Source: UBA6163 sp041753075
GTDB lineage: Bacteria; Planctomycetota; Planctomycetia; Pirellulales; Pirellulaceae
Length of the DNA: 64,000 bases
Assembly: GCA_041753075.1 (NCBI GenBank)
Contig: JBGSVE010000097.1
Coordinates: 1 to 64,000, forward strand
Direction: 5' to 3'
The notes beneath the pieces were generated by a model. The model searched no databases, had not been told where the DNA came from, and was given only the letters and a program-made list of their open reading frames with translations. The position numbers and the translations under genes were made by a program. Shown here piece by piece: positions 17,301 to 26,261 of this stretch (its first letter is position 1; each line of letters begins with the position of its first letter).

Positions 17301-18305
17301 TCAATGCAGTCCACAAACCGACTCGCGGCGAATCAATTCGGCCCTGAGCGTCGGAAGCTTGTACTCGCGACCGTTCATCAGCGCCAGCAGCGCCTCGGCG
17401 GCGGCGGCTCCCATTGGTTCAGCGGGCTGGCGAATCGTCGTCAGTGGCGGAGTCATGAATGCAGCTTCGAGTTGGTCATCAACACCGATAATCGAAATCT
17501 CGTCGGGCACGCGAATGTTGCGGCGATACAGTGCTAATCGCGCCCCCAGCGCCGACAGATCGTTGGCGGCGAAGATCGCGGTGAAATTTTTGCCCCGCAT
17601 CAACCACGACTCGACCGCCAACACGCCGGCTTGGCCATAGAAATTGCCCGGATAGACAAGCTCTTCGTCCAACGGCAACTTTGCATCGGCCAGCGCTTGG
17701 CAATAACCTTCGTAACGGCGCACCGCATCCTCGTGGTCGCTGTTACCCTTGATATGGGCAATTTGCCGATGCCCCGCATCAACTAGGTATTTGGTTGCCT
17801 GGTAGCCCGCATCCAGGTTGTCCATCGAGACGCAGTGGTCGCCCCACTGGGGTAGTTCGCGAGCGACGACAATCGTCGGCGCGGTGTGGCGCAATTGTTC
17901 CAGTTGATCGACCGGCAGGTCGCCACCCACCAAAATCAATCCGTCGACGCTGCGACCCAACAACGTTTGGATCACTTTTTGTTCGAGATCTTGCTTGAAT
18001 TGGCCGTCGACAAAAATGGGCGAGTAGCCGGTTCCGGCAAGGCCATTGATGATGCCGCGGATCACGGCATCGTAGAACGGAGTGCCGATGTTTTGGGTCA
18101 AAATTCCAATTGTCATCGAGCGCCCACCCGCCAAACCGCGGGCAATTTGGTTGGGCTGGAAATCAAGCGACCCCATAGCGGCCAGCACCGCGTCACGCTT
18201 CTGGGCATTAACGGTGCCGTGGTCGTTTAAGACTCGCGATACGGTTGCCTTGGAAACCCTTGCGTGATTCGCGATGTCTTGTATCGTTATGCGGTTGGAT
18301 TTCAT
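17301..18305 (-). CDS. LacI/GalR-family transcriptional regulator
   Basis: A 334-residue regulator. ITIQDIANHARVSKATVSRV (about 6-25) is the helix-turn-helix, followed by the hinge and a periplasmic-binding-protein-like sugar sensor (MTIGILTQNIGTPFYDAV, IIGVDDQLEAAFMTPPLTT, ESVCGLH). ATG at 18305 is chosen because it begins the DNA-binding domain; the open frame runs 83 codons further through the operator region. It should bind the two GAAACCGGTTTC palindromes just upstream, controlling itself, the downstream lipoprotein/DUF1559 genes and the divergent GPH transporter. The effector is probably a sugar released from polysaccharide. Confidence 0.94.
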   Translation of the reverse strand: MKSNRITIQDIANHARVSKATVSRVLNDHGTVNAQKRDAVLAAMGSLDFQPNQIARGLAGGRSMTIGILTQNIGTPFYDAVIRGIINGLAGTGYSPIFVDGQFKQDLEQKVIQTLLGRSVDGLILVGGDLPVDQLEQLRHTAPTIVVARELPQWGDHCVSMDNLDAGYQATKYLVDAGHRQIAHIKGNSDHEDAVRRYEGYCQALADAKLPLDEELVYPGNFYGQAGVLAVESWLMRGKNFTAIFAANDLSALGARLALYRRNIRVPDEISIIGVDDQLEAAFMTPPLTTIRQPAEPMGAAAAEALLALMNGREYKLPTLRAELIRRESVCGLH

Positions 18306-18330
18306 GGATGGGGGACCAACTTTAATTTGC

Positions 18331-18342
18331 GAAACCGGTTTC
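18331..18342. promoter_or_regulatory. LacI-type operator, proximal to the regulator gene
   Basis: GAAACCGGTTTC is a perfect 12-bp palindrome centred on CG, the typical form of LacI/GalR operators. It lies 26 bases before the regulator start codon, so binding should block its own transcription or early elongation. Confidence 0.8.
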
Positions 18343-18419
18343 AAGTTGAATCGAGAAGAGATTTCCCGAACTGCCCGAACCGTCAACTGCGCCTCGAATA
18401 CAATGATGCAATCATAATC

Positions 18420-18433
18420 TGAAACCGGTTTCA
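18420..18433. promoter_or_regulatory. LacI-type operator, second copy
   Basis: TGAAACCGGTTTCA is a perfect 14-bp palindrome identical in its core to the site at 18331. Its centre is 90 bases from the first. It lies 77 bases before the GPH transporter start. Two sites at this distance would allow a looped repressor complex. Confidence 0.82.
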
Positions 18434-18509
18434 GGCAAGGACTTCTTGGTAGAAATTTCGTCGCCAACACCGGTTCAAAGTTGGCTTCAGCCCCTTTGCT
18501 ATTGAGCCG

Positions 18510-20138
18510 ATGGCCAGCCACGACAAGCAAAACGCCGATCATCCAAGCGGTCACGACCTGCCACCGGAGCGGTTGAGCGTCGGTGAAAAAATTGGCTACG
18601 GGCTGGGCGACACGGCCTCCAATTTCTACTGGAAGACGTTTGAGTCATTTCTGATTTACTTCTACACCGATGTATACGGACTGCCCGCCAAAGCAACGGC
18701 GACAATGTTGCTGCTGACGCGCACCTGGGATGCGATCAACGATCCGCTGCTGGGTTATCTGGCCGATCGCACGCGCAGCCGGTTTGGTCGTTTTCGGCCA
18801 TACTTGTTGTGGATGCCCGTGCCGCTGGCCATCGCGGCGATGTTGGCTTTCTACACACCCAACTTTTCGCCGACCGGAAAACTGGTCTACGCCGCCACGA
18901 CGTACACGCTTTTACTAATGGCTTACACGGCGATCAACGTTCCTTACGGTGCGTTGATGGGCGTGATCTCGTCGAGTTCGTTGGAGCGAACCAGTGTCTC
19001 GACTTATCGATTCGTGGCTGCCTTTGCCGGCGGAATTCTGGTTCAAAGCACGTTGTTAAAAATGGTGTGTTGGTTCGGAGCCGATGGCCACATCGATTCG
19101 GCCGGTGGGTCGATGATCGACGAGCAGGCTGGTTTCTTTTGGTCGATGTCAGTGTTCTCGGTTGTCGCCGTCGTGTTGTTTCTGGTTTGCTTTGCATCGA
19201 CTCGCGAGCGGCTTCAACCCAAAGAGTCTCGGCCACCGACATTTGCCGCCGACATGCGATTTGGATTGACCAGCGTGCGCCTGCACCAAGTGTTTTTGGT
19301 TAGCTCGGCAATCATCATCGCGATGTCAACGAACTTCGATCGCCAGATATCGATTTGGATCATAATTGGTTATTTGCTGCTCAGCGGCCTATCGCTTGCG
19401 ACAATACGCGCGACGAGCTCAATCGTCCACAGACCCGGCAACACCGATCGGGACCAGGCGGAACACTCAACGTTACGGGCCGACTTCGATGATCTGTTGC
19501 GCAACACGGCTTGGATGGCTTTGTTTGGCTACGGATTGTTTCAATTATTGGCTGGGTTCGTGCGTAACGGGGCCACGGTCTACTACTTTAAGTATTACTG
19601 TGGTGACCTGGGTTTGGCCAGTCGGTTTTTGGTAACCGGCAGCGTCGCCGCGATTGTTGGCACGTTGTTCGCAAGACCTTTGGCCAGCCGATTCTCCAAG
19701 CGATCAATCATGATCGCGTTGAATGTGATCGGTGCCGTGGCGGTTGGCGGATTCTATTTTCTCTCACCGTCGCAATGGCGGTGGATGCTTGGATTGCAAA
19801 TTGTCGCCTCGCTGGTAATGGGCACCGGGGCTGTGTTACTGTGGGCTATGTATGCTGACGTTGCGGACGAGTCAGAGCATACCAATCAACGCCGCGCGAC
19901 GGGACTGATCTTTTCTGCGGCCACGTTTTCGCAAAAGCTGGGGTGTTCGATCGGGGCCGCGCTGGCCGGTTTTGCGCTCGATTACTTCGACTACTTGCCA
20001 CCAATCAACGGAATCGATTTCGACCAATCGGCGACGACACTTTGGGGCTTGGGACTGATGATGAGCCTGCTGCCCGCTTTTTTCCACCTGCTGGCCGCCG
20101 CCTGCTTGATCCCATACCGATTCCAGTCGGCCAAATGA
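18510..20138 (+). CDS. GPH-family sugar:cation symporter with central insertion
   Basis: A 542-residue glycoside-pentoside-hexuronide transporter in the major facilitator fold. LSVGEKIGYGLGDTASNFYW, TRTWDAINDPLLGYLADRT and RFGRFRPYLLW are family hallmarks. The N-terminal half carries six hydrophobic helices. Between the halves, residues about 240-322 hold an insertion with two extra hydrophobic stretches (VFLVSSAIIIAM and ISIWIIIGYLLLSGLSLAT) that most family members lack. It probably imports a mono- or oligosaccharide with Na+ or H+. It diverges from the LacI regulator, with both operators in the shared promoter region. Confidence 0.92.
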   Translation: MASHDKQNADHPSGHDLPPERLSVGEKIGYGLGDTASNFYWKTFESFLIYFYTDVYGLPAKATATMLLLTRTWDAINDPLLGYLADRTRSRFGRFRPYLLWMPVPLAIAAMLAFYTPNFSPTGKLVYAATTYTLLLMAYTAINVPYGALMGVISSSSLERTSVSTYRFVAAFAGGILVQSTLLKMVCWFGADGHIDSAGGSMIDEQAGFFWSMSVFSVVAVVLFLVCFASTRERLQPKESRPPTFAADMRFGLTSVRLHQVFLVSSAIIIAMSTNFDRQISIWIIIGYLLLSGLSLATIRATSSIVHRPGNTDRDQAEHSTLRADFDDLLRNTAWMALFGYGLFQLLAGFVRNGATVYYFKYYCGDLGLASRFLVTGSVAAIVGTLFARPLASRFSKRSIMIALNVIGAVAVGGFYFLSPSQWRWMLGLQIVASLVMGTGAVLLWAMYADVADESEHTNQRRATGLIFSAATFSQKLGCSIGAALAGFALDYFDYLPPINGIDFDQSATTLWGLGLMMSLLPAFFHLLAAACLIPYRFQSAK

Positions 20139-20211
20139 GAAAATCGGTTGCGATGGAGGTTGACGATCGGTACCACTGGATACAGTCTATGGTCCATTTC
20201 AGTGAGTGTGT

Positions 20212-21603
20212 ATGTTGTTGTATCCTTTCGTCCTGTCGTTGCTTGTCTGGCTCGTTTTGGCCAGTGGTTTGACGCCGGTGCAGTCCGCTGAACCTAAGCT
20301 AATCGCTGGCGATCCGCAGCGCGGTTATGAATTGCTGGTCGATACCGCATTCTTGCCACCTGATTTCACCGAGGAAGTGTTTGACGCGACATGGCAGGTG
20401 TGGCCACAACCGCTGCGCCGAATCGCCTCCGCTGCCAGCACCGCCGAGCGTCGTCGTATGGCAATGGACCGCTACGGCTTAACGGTGCGTCCCGGCGGCA
20501 AGACGCTCGATCCATTGCAATATGTCGTTGACGCAGGACACGACGCAAAGACGTGGACGATGAACTGCTTTTCATGTCACGGTGGCAGCGTTTATGGCAA
20601 GCCGACGCCCGGCGCGCCGAACAATCGGTTTGCCTTGCAGACGATGACCGAAGAACTTCGCGCCACGAAGTTCAAGCTGGTCAAACCGTTGTCGCGAATG
20701 GACCTGGGCGCATTGTTCATTCCGCTGGGAACGACTCACGGCACAACGAACGCCGTGGTGTTTGGGATTGGATTGATGGCGCGGCGCGATCCGCAATTGA
20801 ACATTATTGATACGATGCCCGCGCCAGCGATCAATCATGATATGGACGCGCCGCCATGGTGGCATTTTTATCGGCGATCGCATCTCTACATCGATGGATT
20901 TGCACCGCGCGGTCACCGCGGACTAATGCAATTCACCCTGGTACCGGAAAACGGCCCTGATTTCTATCGCGAGCATGAGCCTGACTTTCGTGACATCGAA
21001 GCTTACCTGATGTCGCTGCGTCCGCCGCGATACGACGGCATCGTTGACGCAGTATTGGCGGCAAAGGGCCGGCGAGCGTTCAACGAAACATGTGCCGGTT
21101 GTCACGGAACCTATGGAGATGGCTCAAACTTTCCGGGCGTTCGCGTGCCAATCGAAGATATTGGCACCGATCCGGTCAGGTTAACCGCGCTATCAAAAGC
21201 TGGACGCGAAAAGTATGCACAAAGTTGGTTCGCTCATCACGGCGAGGTCGGGGAACAGACCGTTGTGACGGACCCGAGCGGATACGTTGCTCCGCCGCTG
21301 GATGGCGTGTGGGCAAGTCCGCCGTATTTCCACAACGGCAGCGTGCCGACGTTGTGGCATGTTTTGCACCCCGATTCGCGTCCGACGATTTGGCGACGAA
21401 CCACGGAGACCATTGATGCTCAAAAAATTGGCTTTGTGATTGAATCGGTCGATCGTATCCCGCTGAGCGAAACCGACATCGCCGCCAGGCGGCAGTATTT
21501 TGAAACCACTCGGTTCGGTAAATCGAACACCGGCCATGATTACCCCAGCCAACTTTCGGATGAGGAAAAGTTGGCGGTGTTGGAATACTTAAAAACGCTG
21601 TGA
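20212..21603 (+). CDS. Secreted di-haem cytochrome c, RoxA-like
   Basis: A 463-residue protein with a signal peptide ending near QSAEPK. Two c-type haem sites are visible: CFSCH at about residue 122 and CAGCH at about residue 297. The C-terminal half, with APPLDGVWASPPYFHNGSVPT and LWHVLHPDSRPTIW, matches the cytochrome region of RoxA-like and di-haem peroxidase-like proteins. It probably acts in periplasmic electron transfer or oxidation of a large substrate, which is unproven. The ATG at 20212 is preferred over GTG six bases earlier. It follows the GPH transporter by 73 bases and may be part of that transcript. Confidence 0.85.
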   Translation: MLLYPFVLSLLVWLVLASGLTPVQSAEPKLIAGDPQRGYELLVDTAFLPPDFTEEVFDATWQVWPQPLRRIASAASTAERRRMAMDRYGLTVRPGGKTLDPLQYVVDAGHDAKTWTMNCFSCHGGSVYGKPTPGAPNNRFALQTMTEELRATKFKLVKPLSRMDLGALFIPLGTTHGTTNAVVFGIGLMARRDPQLNIIDTMPAPAINHDMDAPPWWHFYRRSHLYIDGFAPRGHRGLMQFTLVPENGPDFYREHEPDFRDIEAYLMSLRPPRYDGIVDAVLAAKGRRAFNETCAGCHGTYGDGSNFPGVRVPIEDIGTDPVRLTALSKAGREKYAQSWFAHHGEVGEQTVVTDPSGYVAPPLDGVWASPPYFHNGSVPTLWHVLHPDSRPTIWRRTTETIDAQKIGFVIESVDRIPLSETDIAARRQYFETTRFGKSNTGHDYPSQLSDEEKLAVLEYLKTL

Positions 21604-21606
21604 CGC

Positions 21607-22026
21607 TTAGGCGGCCGGTTGCTTCGATGCGTCGAGCATCACGCCCGCCAGCGTTGCGTAGGTTAAAGTCCAAGCTTCCTTGACATCGTCGGTAAAGCCT
21701 GCTCCCAAACCTTTGTCCAGTGTCCACAGCAGCGCCTCGCCAACTGTTTGGTAGCTTGAGTCGGGCACGTGATACTGAGACGCGTGTTTGCGGCCGAGAT
21801 TCTGGACCGCCGGCAGAATTTCTTCCAATCGGTCCAGCGACGTGACCGCTAAGCCGATGGTCGCCATCAGCTTGCGGCCCTGTTCCTTCATGTCGCCTTT
21901 GAATAGCGGCTTAAGCGACGGGTCAAGTTCAAACAACCGTCCGTAGAACAGCGCGGCGGCCTGTTCGGAGATCGGCTTGACTTGATCCCAAGAATTTTTC
22001 ACCAGTGTCACTTGATGTGGCGTCAT
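21607..22026 (-). CDS. Single-domain bacterial globin
   Basis: A 139-residue globin without a reductase domain. LFELDPSLKPLFKGDMKEQG covers the CD region. Gln49 fits the distal E7 position seen in flavohaemoglobins, and His81 in LGRKHASQYHV fits the proximal F8 His. ALLWTLDKGLGAGFTDDVKEAW is the usual H-helix region. Such proteins bind oxygen or nitric oxide; a role in NO detoxification is possible given the haem protein and nitrite-reductase-like fragment beside it. It converges on the cytochrome gene with three bases between stops. Confidence 0.92.
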   Translation of the reverse strand: MTPHQVTLVKNSWDQVKPISEQAAALFYGRLFELDPSLKPLFKGDMKEQGRKLMATIGLAVTSLDRLEEILPAVQNLGRKHASQYHVPDSSYQTVGEALLWTLDKGLGAGFTDDVKEAWTLTYATLAGVMLDASKQPAA

Positions 22027-22074
22027 TGTTATTGCCTTCTAGTGGTTGAGAATGAATGGAGAGTCGAATGTTAA

Positions 22075-22602
22075 CTATTCCATCGGCACACGAACAATGA
22101 CACCGCCCATGACGTCATCTTTTTTGAACTCCGGGTAGTCGGCTCCGCGATTGGAGTGATCGTTGTGGCATGTCCAACATGCTTCGGCAACGGCTTTGTC
22201 CGCGTAAGCGGCCATGAAATATTTCTTGCCGCCGAGTGCTTCTTCGCCGTAAAAATTTTCGCCTGGGTTGGCGACCAGGTAGTCGAGCGCCTCGACCTCG
22301 ACATCGGACTTAGGCTTGTTCTGCTCATTGAGTGGCCATTTGCTTTTCAGCGCATAAACAAATCCAGCGTGCGGGTCTTCGCTGACCATCGTTGCGCCCA
22401 TGCGAAACATTTGCGCTGGCAGTGGGATCGTGTGTTCTTCGTTTTCCCAGTATTCGCTCGGCGCGATTGGGGCCTTTTGTTGTTTCAGCCGCGTTACGAC
22501 ATGAGTCGCGTAGACCGTCCGGTCGGCCATCATCACCGCGTGAACCGCATCGGCAAAGCTTTTGTACGAGATGCCCGCCGGCCATGCGGTAGCAAGGTGC
22601 AA
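22075..22602 (-). CDS. DUF3365 (Tll0287-like) haem-binding protein, 5' end apparently lost
   Basis: A 175-residue frame that matches Tll0287-like proteins across its length: YKSFADAVHAVMMADRTVYA, PLPAQMFRMG, NFYGEEALGGKKYFMA and ACWTCHN, the c-type haem site, ending with DVMGGVIVRVP. Members are secreted haem proteins or sensors. Here no signal peptide precedes the domain. The frame begins inside sequence that belongs to an FAD oxidoreductase in another frame, so its native start has probably been lost by a deletion near 22580. MHLATA and the frame start at 22602 are likely chance. Without export the haem could not be attached, so the gene is probably inactive. Confidence 0.7.
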   Translation of the reverse strand: MHLATAWPAGISYKSFADAVHAVMMADRTVYATHVVTRLKQQKAPIAPSEYWENEEHTIPLPAQMFRMGATMVSEDPHAGFVYALKSKWPLNEQNKPKSDVEVEALDYLVANPGENFYGEEALGGKKYFMAAYADKAVAEACWTCHNDHSNRGADYPEFKKDDVMGGVIVRVPME

Positions 22603-23119
22603 CTAATCCGTAAGCGTGCTCATTGAACGACGCACATTCGCCGATTGCAAAGATGTTTGGATCGCTGGTGCGTAAATGCGAATCGATCACCACCCCACCG
22701 CGTTTGCCCATCACCAATCCAGCGGCTTTTGCCAACTCGTCGCGCGGCCGGACGCCGGCGGCAATGACAAGCAGATCAACATCAAGCGGTTTGGCGTTTT
22801 GAAAATGAATTGTCAGGCCGCCTTCGCGGGGTTCGATCCGGTCGGTGCGGCGCACGACATGCACCGCGACGCCCATCGCTTCGACACGTTCGCGAAGAAT
22901 TGCGGCGGCATGGCGATCGAGCTGCCGGGGCATCAGTCCGGGTGCGACTTCAAGCACGCTGGCTTCAAGTCCCAGACCGACCAGCACCTTAGCGGCTTCG
23001 AGCCCCAGCAAGCCACCACCGATAACCGCAGCTCGCCGCGATTTGCGCTCGCAAGCCTCGACCGGTTTTTCCGGCACGATCTCGTTCGCATTGGGTGACG
23101 CGGGGGGCATTGTGGACAT
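22325..23119 (-). pseudogene. Truncated NirB/rubredoxin-reductase-like FAD-NAD(P) oxidoreductase
   Basis: The recognisable part runs from RRAAVIGGGLLGLEAAKVL (NAD-binding P-loop) through VVEAPGLM-like sequence, VDLLVIAAGVRPRDELA and DPNIFAIGECA to YGLVAPCYRMA, at about 23030-22580. That is only the middle of a pyridine-nucleotide-disulfide oxidoreductase, as in the nitrite reductase large subunit. The N-terminal FAD domain is missing, and the frame past 22580 is nonsense that overlaps the DUF3365 coding frame. I read this as a gene cut at both ends. A short Pro-rich leader (MSTMPPASPN) precedes it, without a ribosome site. Confidence 0.75.
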
Positions 23120-23539
23120 GCAGATATACAGCAAAAAGAAAAATCCGCCTTACGAAGGTCGTCGGTCCACGAAACGACTCACGTTGTGTTGCAGAGCAGC
23201 AAACTACGTTGCTGATTCGGATCACCATGCAAAGTGTTGAGCAGGCCGATCTCACCGAATCGGCCAGCGGATTCCCGGAACGGCAATCGGCGGGATTCGA
23301 ATCAGCCCTTAGCTTTTTGGTTCGCATTCCTAAAAAATAGCTGGAGTCAATGTTTTGCCCAGCCGACAGCCGCGAGTTTGATAGTGGATGCGACATGGAC
23401 TGGCGCGGCTGCCCATGTTTTGTGCATCATCCCCCAGGGCTTGATAACGGACAGTTTCCGATTGCATAAACCGGGTCAACTCTGCCAGCAACGCAACGCG
23501 AAATCTTGCCAATCACTTTGCCGCGACGATTGACTGGGT
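23120..23539. other. Stretch of about 400 bases without a supported gene
   Basis: No frame here has family features. The stretch contains a GCCGAT...ATCGGC dyad near 23248 and a GATTCGAATC palindrome near 23296, but no recognised RNA. It is probably the upstream remains of the truncated oxidoreductase plus the promoter region of the kinase gene on the plus strand. Confidence 0.5.
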
Positions 23540-24418
23540 ATGCAAAACCACCAACATGCGCCGGTCGTTTCTGCGACCCGATCCTATTCCGCGACGATGC
23601 GTCCCACGACGGATCTACAAATTCTCGGCATTTGGAGTCTGGGTGAACTGATCAGCAGCACCAATGACTCCGATTTATACGCGGCTCAACCCGCTGACTC
23701 GGCACCCAGCCCGCGATTTGACTATGCACTGCGTACCGTTTCCGCGCAGTGTCAGGAGCGAGCCAACGCGGTCTCTCAAATGGCTCGCTTCGTCGCCGCT
23801 GCAGCCGAAGTGCAACATCCGAATTTGATCGCCGTACTTGACTCGGCGGTCGACTCGGCACAGCCTTTTTTGGTGATGCCTCGATTGACGGGCAAGACAC
23901 TTCGAGATGCACTGGACAACAAAACGGGTCAGCCGCTACCGGTGATCATGTGGTTGGTTCGCCAAGCGACTCAGGCTGTTGCCGCGTTGCAAGCCGCAGG
24001 CTGGGTGCATGGAGACATCAAGCCAGAAAATCTTTTCGTCGATGCCAAGGGGCACGTCACAGTACTGGACCTCGGCTTCGCATTACCCCGCGGCACACGA
24101 CTTGAAAATCAGTTTGTGGGCACGCCAAACTATGCCGCGCCTGAGCAGATGAAAACTGTGGATAACGTCGTCGATCCGGCGTCGGACGTCTACGCATTGG
24201 GAAAGGTCTTGATGGAGTTGTTGACCCTCAGCGGCACTGGCGACATCCATCAACTTGCCTTTGCCGCAGTTGCTGACTTGATTGCCGCAGCCATCGCCGA
24301 GCAACCTAGCGAGCGGCCAACTGCCGCCGAATTCGCATCGCGTTTGCTGCGAATGGAGATTGAGACTTTGGGTTTGCATATTCAACCACCCGTTTCATCA
24401 CTGCGCCGTGCTGCTTGA
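23540..24418 (+). CDS. Degenerate Ser/Thr protein kinase-like protein
   Basis: A 292-residue single-domain kinase-like protein. The C-lobe is good: VHGDIKPENLF (156-166) is the catalytic loop with HGD in place of HRD, LDLGFA has DLG for DFG, and GTPNYAAPEQ is the activation segment end. The N-lobe is poor. LGELISSTNDSDLY lacks the Gly-rich loop, and YALRTV has Arg65 where the ATP-binding Lys should be. It may be a pseudokinase or a weak kinase that uses another Lys. There is no membrane segment. Its 3' end overlaps the end of the convergent substrate-binding protein gene by 21 bases. Confidence 0.85.
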   Translation: MQNHQHAPVVSATRSYSATMRPTTDLQILGIWSLGELISSTNDSDLYAAQPADSAPSPRFDYALRTVSAQCQERANAVSQMARFVAAAAEVQHPNLIAVLDSAVDSAQPFLVMPRLTGKTLRDALDNKTGQPLPVIMWLVRQATQAVAALQAAGWVHGDIKPENLFVDAKGHVTVLDLGFALPRGTRLENQFVGTPNYAAPEQMKTVDNVVDPASDVYALGKVLMELLTLSGTGDIHQLAFAAVADLIAAAIAEQPSERPTAAEFASRLLRMEIETLGLHIQPPVSSLRRAA

Positions 24419-25441
24419 CTCGTTCGTCTTTAGCGCAGGCATAAGAAACTGGTCGGTGAAGCAGTCTGCGGCCTTGATTGCGCCTGGCTCAATCAGTTTG
24501 ATCTCGACCATTTGGTCAACCAACGATTGCCAACGAGCGAGCGTCATCTTGCCAACCTCGGCATCGGGCATTGAATTGGGCTGAGCGAGTTTAACCAGCG
24601 CCGCGGACCCGAACTCGAGTGCCGCGGCGGTCATACCGTGGCTATTGGCCGCCAGAATCGCCTGATTGCCAACTTCGGGTTCGCGGATGTAGTTTTGCCA
24701 TCCTGTTCGCGTTGCATTAACGAACTCGGCGACCAACTCAGGATTTTTGCGGACAAGATCGCCCCTGGTTACCAACACACTTGAATACGGATTCCAACCC
24801 AGATCGCTGACCATCCAAGTCTTGACCTCGACGCCAGCCTCCTGAGCGAGAAACGGCTCGGCAAACGAGTACGCTTGTACCGCGATCTTTGGATCGGCGA
24901 CAAGGTTGGCGACGCTGCCGTGGTAAGGAACTTCTCTGACACCATCAAGAATTCCCCGAGCGCGGAGAAATTCGACGAAGCCTTGGCCTTCTTGTCGCTG
25001 CAAAGTCATACCCTTGAGATCATCCCAGGTCTTCATACCTGAATCGACCCGCGCCAAAACACACCGCGGATGGTCTTGCATTGCCGCCATCAACGCCACC
25101 ACATCCGATCCGGCGGCACGATACAACACCACATCGTCGGCGTTGGTGATCGCAAAAACGGCGCGGCCCATGACCACCTCGGCGGCAACCGGTGTCGCGC
25201 GACCTCCGGGCCGCACGTCCACCTCGAATCCAGCCGCCTGGTACGTGCCGTCGTTGGCTGCTTGGTAAACACCACCGTGCTCGGCCTCGGCGTACCAATT
25301 CAATTGCACCGCTACCTTGCGGACTGCATTGGTTGCGTCGCCACCGACCGCGAGTTCGTCTGGTGAACGGGAACTGCCGCAGCCCATGACCGCCAGTAAG
25401 ATCACACACCGGGCGAACACACTTGGCAATTGTTTTGTCAT
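24398..25441 (-). CDS. ABC transporter substrate-binding lipoprotein, NMT1/THI5-like
   Basis: A 347-residue periplasmic binding protein. The N-terminus ends in a lipobox (LAVMGCGSS), so it is probably a lipoprotein. KVAVQLNWYAEAEHGGVYQA, ITNADDVVLYRAAGSDVVALM and WDDLKGMTLQ match the NMT1 family that binds thiamine precursors, riboflavin-like compounds or sulfonates. The substrate is unknown. The gene is last in the importer operon: ATPase, permease, binding protein. No thiamine or FMN riboswitch was recognised upstream of the operon. Confidence 0.9.
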   Translation of the reverse strand: MTKQLPSVFARCVILLAVMGCGSSRSPDELAVGGDATNAVRKVAVQLNWYAEAEHGGVYQAANDGTYQAAGFEVDVRPGGRATPVAAEVVMGRAVFAITNADDVVLYRAAGSDVVALMAAMQDHPRCVLARVDSGMKTWDDLKGMTLQRQEGQGFVEFLRARGILDGVREVPYHGSVANLVADPKIAVQAYSFAEPFLAQEAGVEVKTWMVSDLGWNPYSSVLVTRGDLVRKNPELVAEFVNATRTGWQNYIREPEVGNQAILAANSHGMTAAALEFGSAALVKLAQPNSMPDAEVGKMTLARWQSLVDQMVEIKLIEPGAIKAADCFTDQFLMPALKTNESSSTAQ

Positions 25442-25454
25442 TTCGATCCGACTC

Positions 25455-26261
25455 CTACTCGTTACTCATCCAGCGCCGCAGCACTTTATACGAAATCCAT
25501 TGCACCGCTAAGAACATTGAAATACCCAGCAGTGTAGACACCAGCAAAGCGGCGATCAGCGGAGCGGTGCGACCGAGCGCCTGCCAACCGGTCATCAGCG
25601 TGCCGAGACCCTCGTAGTTCGCACCGCCATTGCCCACAAAAAACTCGGCGACGATCGCACCGATGACTGCCAATCCGCAGCTTGTCTTACATCCTAGCAT
25701 CAGGTAGCGAATGGCCGTGGGGACTCGCAATCGCCACAACGTTTGCATTCTCGTCGCACCATACAAACGAAACAGATCAATTCGCTCCTGCGGTATCGCG
25801 AGCAAACCTTCGGCAACGCTGTTCACGATCGGAAACAGACTGATGATAAGCGTCACCAGCACAACGGTCCGAAACTCATAACCACTCCAGATCACCAACA
25901 GCGGTGCGATGGCAACGATCGGTACGGTTTGCAACAGGATCACGTAAGGAAACAACGCCAATCGCAAGATTCTTGATTGGCTCATCATCGCGGCAATGAT
26001 TGTCCCCACGATGATGCTCGCCAAGAAACCACAAATTGCCGCCGTTCCCGTCACCATCGCACCGCGGGCAAGCGCCGGTGACTCTTTGATCGCCGACTCT
26101 AGGACCTGACCAGGTGAGGGCAGGAGAATCGATGGCAAGTCAAAAATCATGACGATCGCTTGCCAAACTAAAATCATGCCGATGGTGAAAACGATCACGG
26201 GCAAGGCATCGAGACCGCTGGCAAGCTCGCCCTGTTGTCGTGCTCCGTTGCGTTCACTCAT
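25455..26261 (-). CDS. ABC transporter permease, SsuC/TauC/ThiX-like
   Basis: A 268-residue inner-membrane permease with about six hydrophobic helices. The EAA-like loop reads EGLLAIPQERIDLFRLYGATRMQTLWRLRVPTA, where the ATPase docks. It is typical of importers for sulfonates, nitrate or pyrimidine precursors. The start codon at 26261 overlaps the ATPase stop (ATGA), and the binding-protein gene follows after 13 bases. Confidence 0.92.
   Translation of the reverse strand: MSERNGARQQGELASGLDALPVIVFTIGMILVWQAIVMIFDLPSILLPSPGQVLESAIKESPALARGAMVTGTAAICGFLASIIVGTIIAAMMSQSRILRLALFPYVILLQTVPIVAIAPLLVIWSGYEFRTVVLVTLIISLFPIVNSVAEGLLAIPQERIDLFRLYGATRMQTLWRLRVPTAIRYLMLGCKTSCGLAVIGAIVAEFFVGNGGANYEGLGTLMTGWQALGRTAPLIAALLVSTLLGISMFLAVQWISYKVLRRWMSNE

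Noticed and set aside
22325..22580. C-terminal extension of the FAD protein past residue 185
   Set aside because: The sequence turns into Arg/Cys-rich nonsense while the DUF3365 family reads cleanly in another frame.
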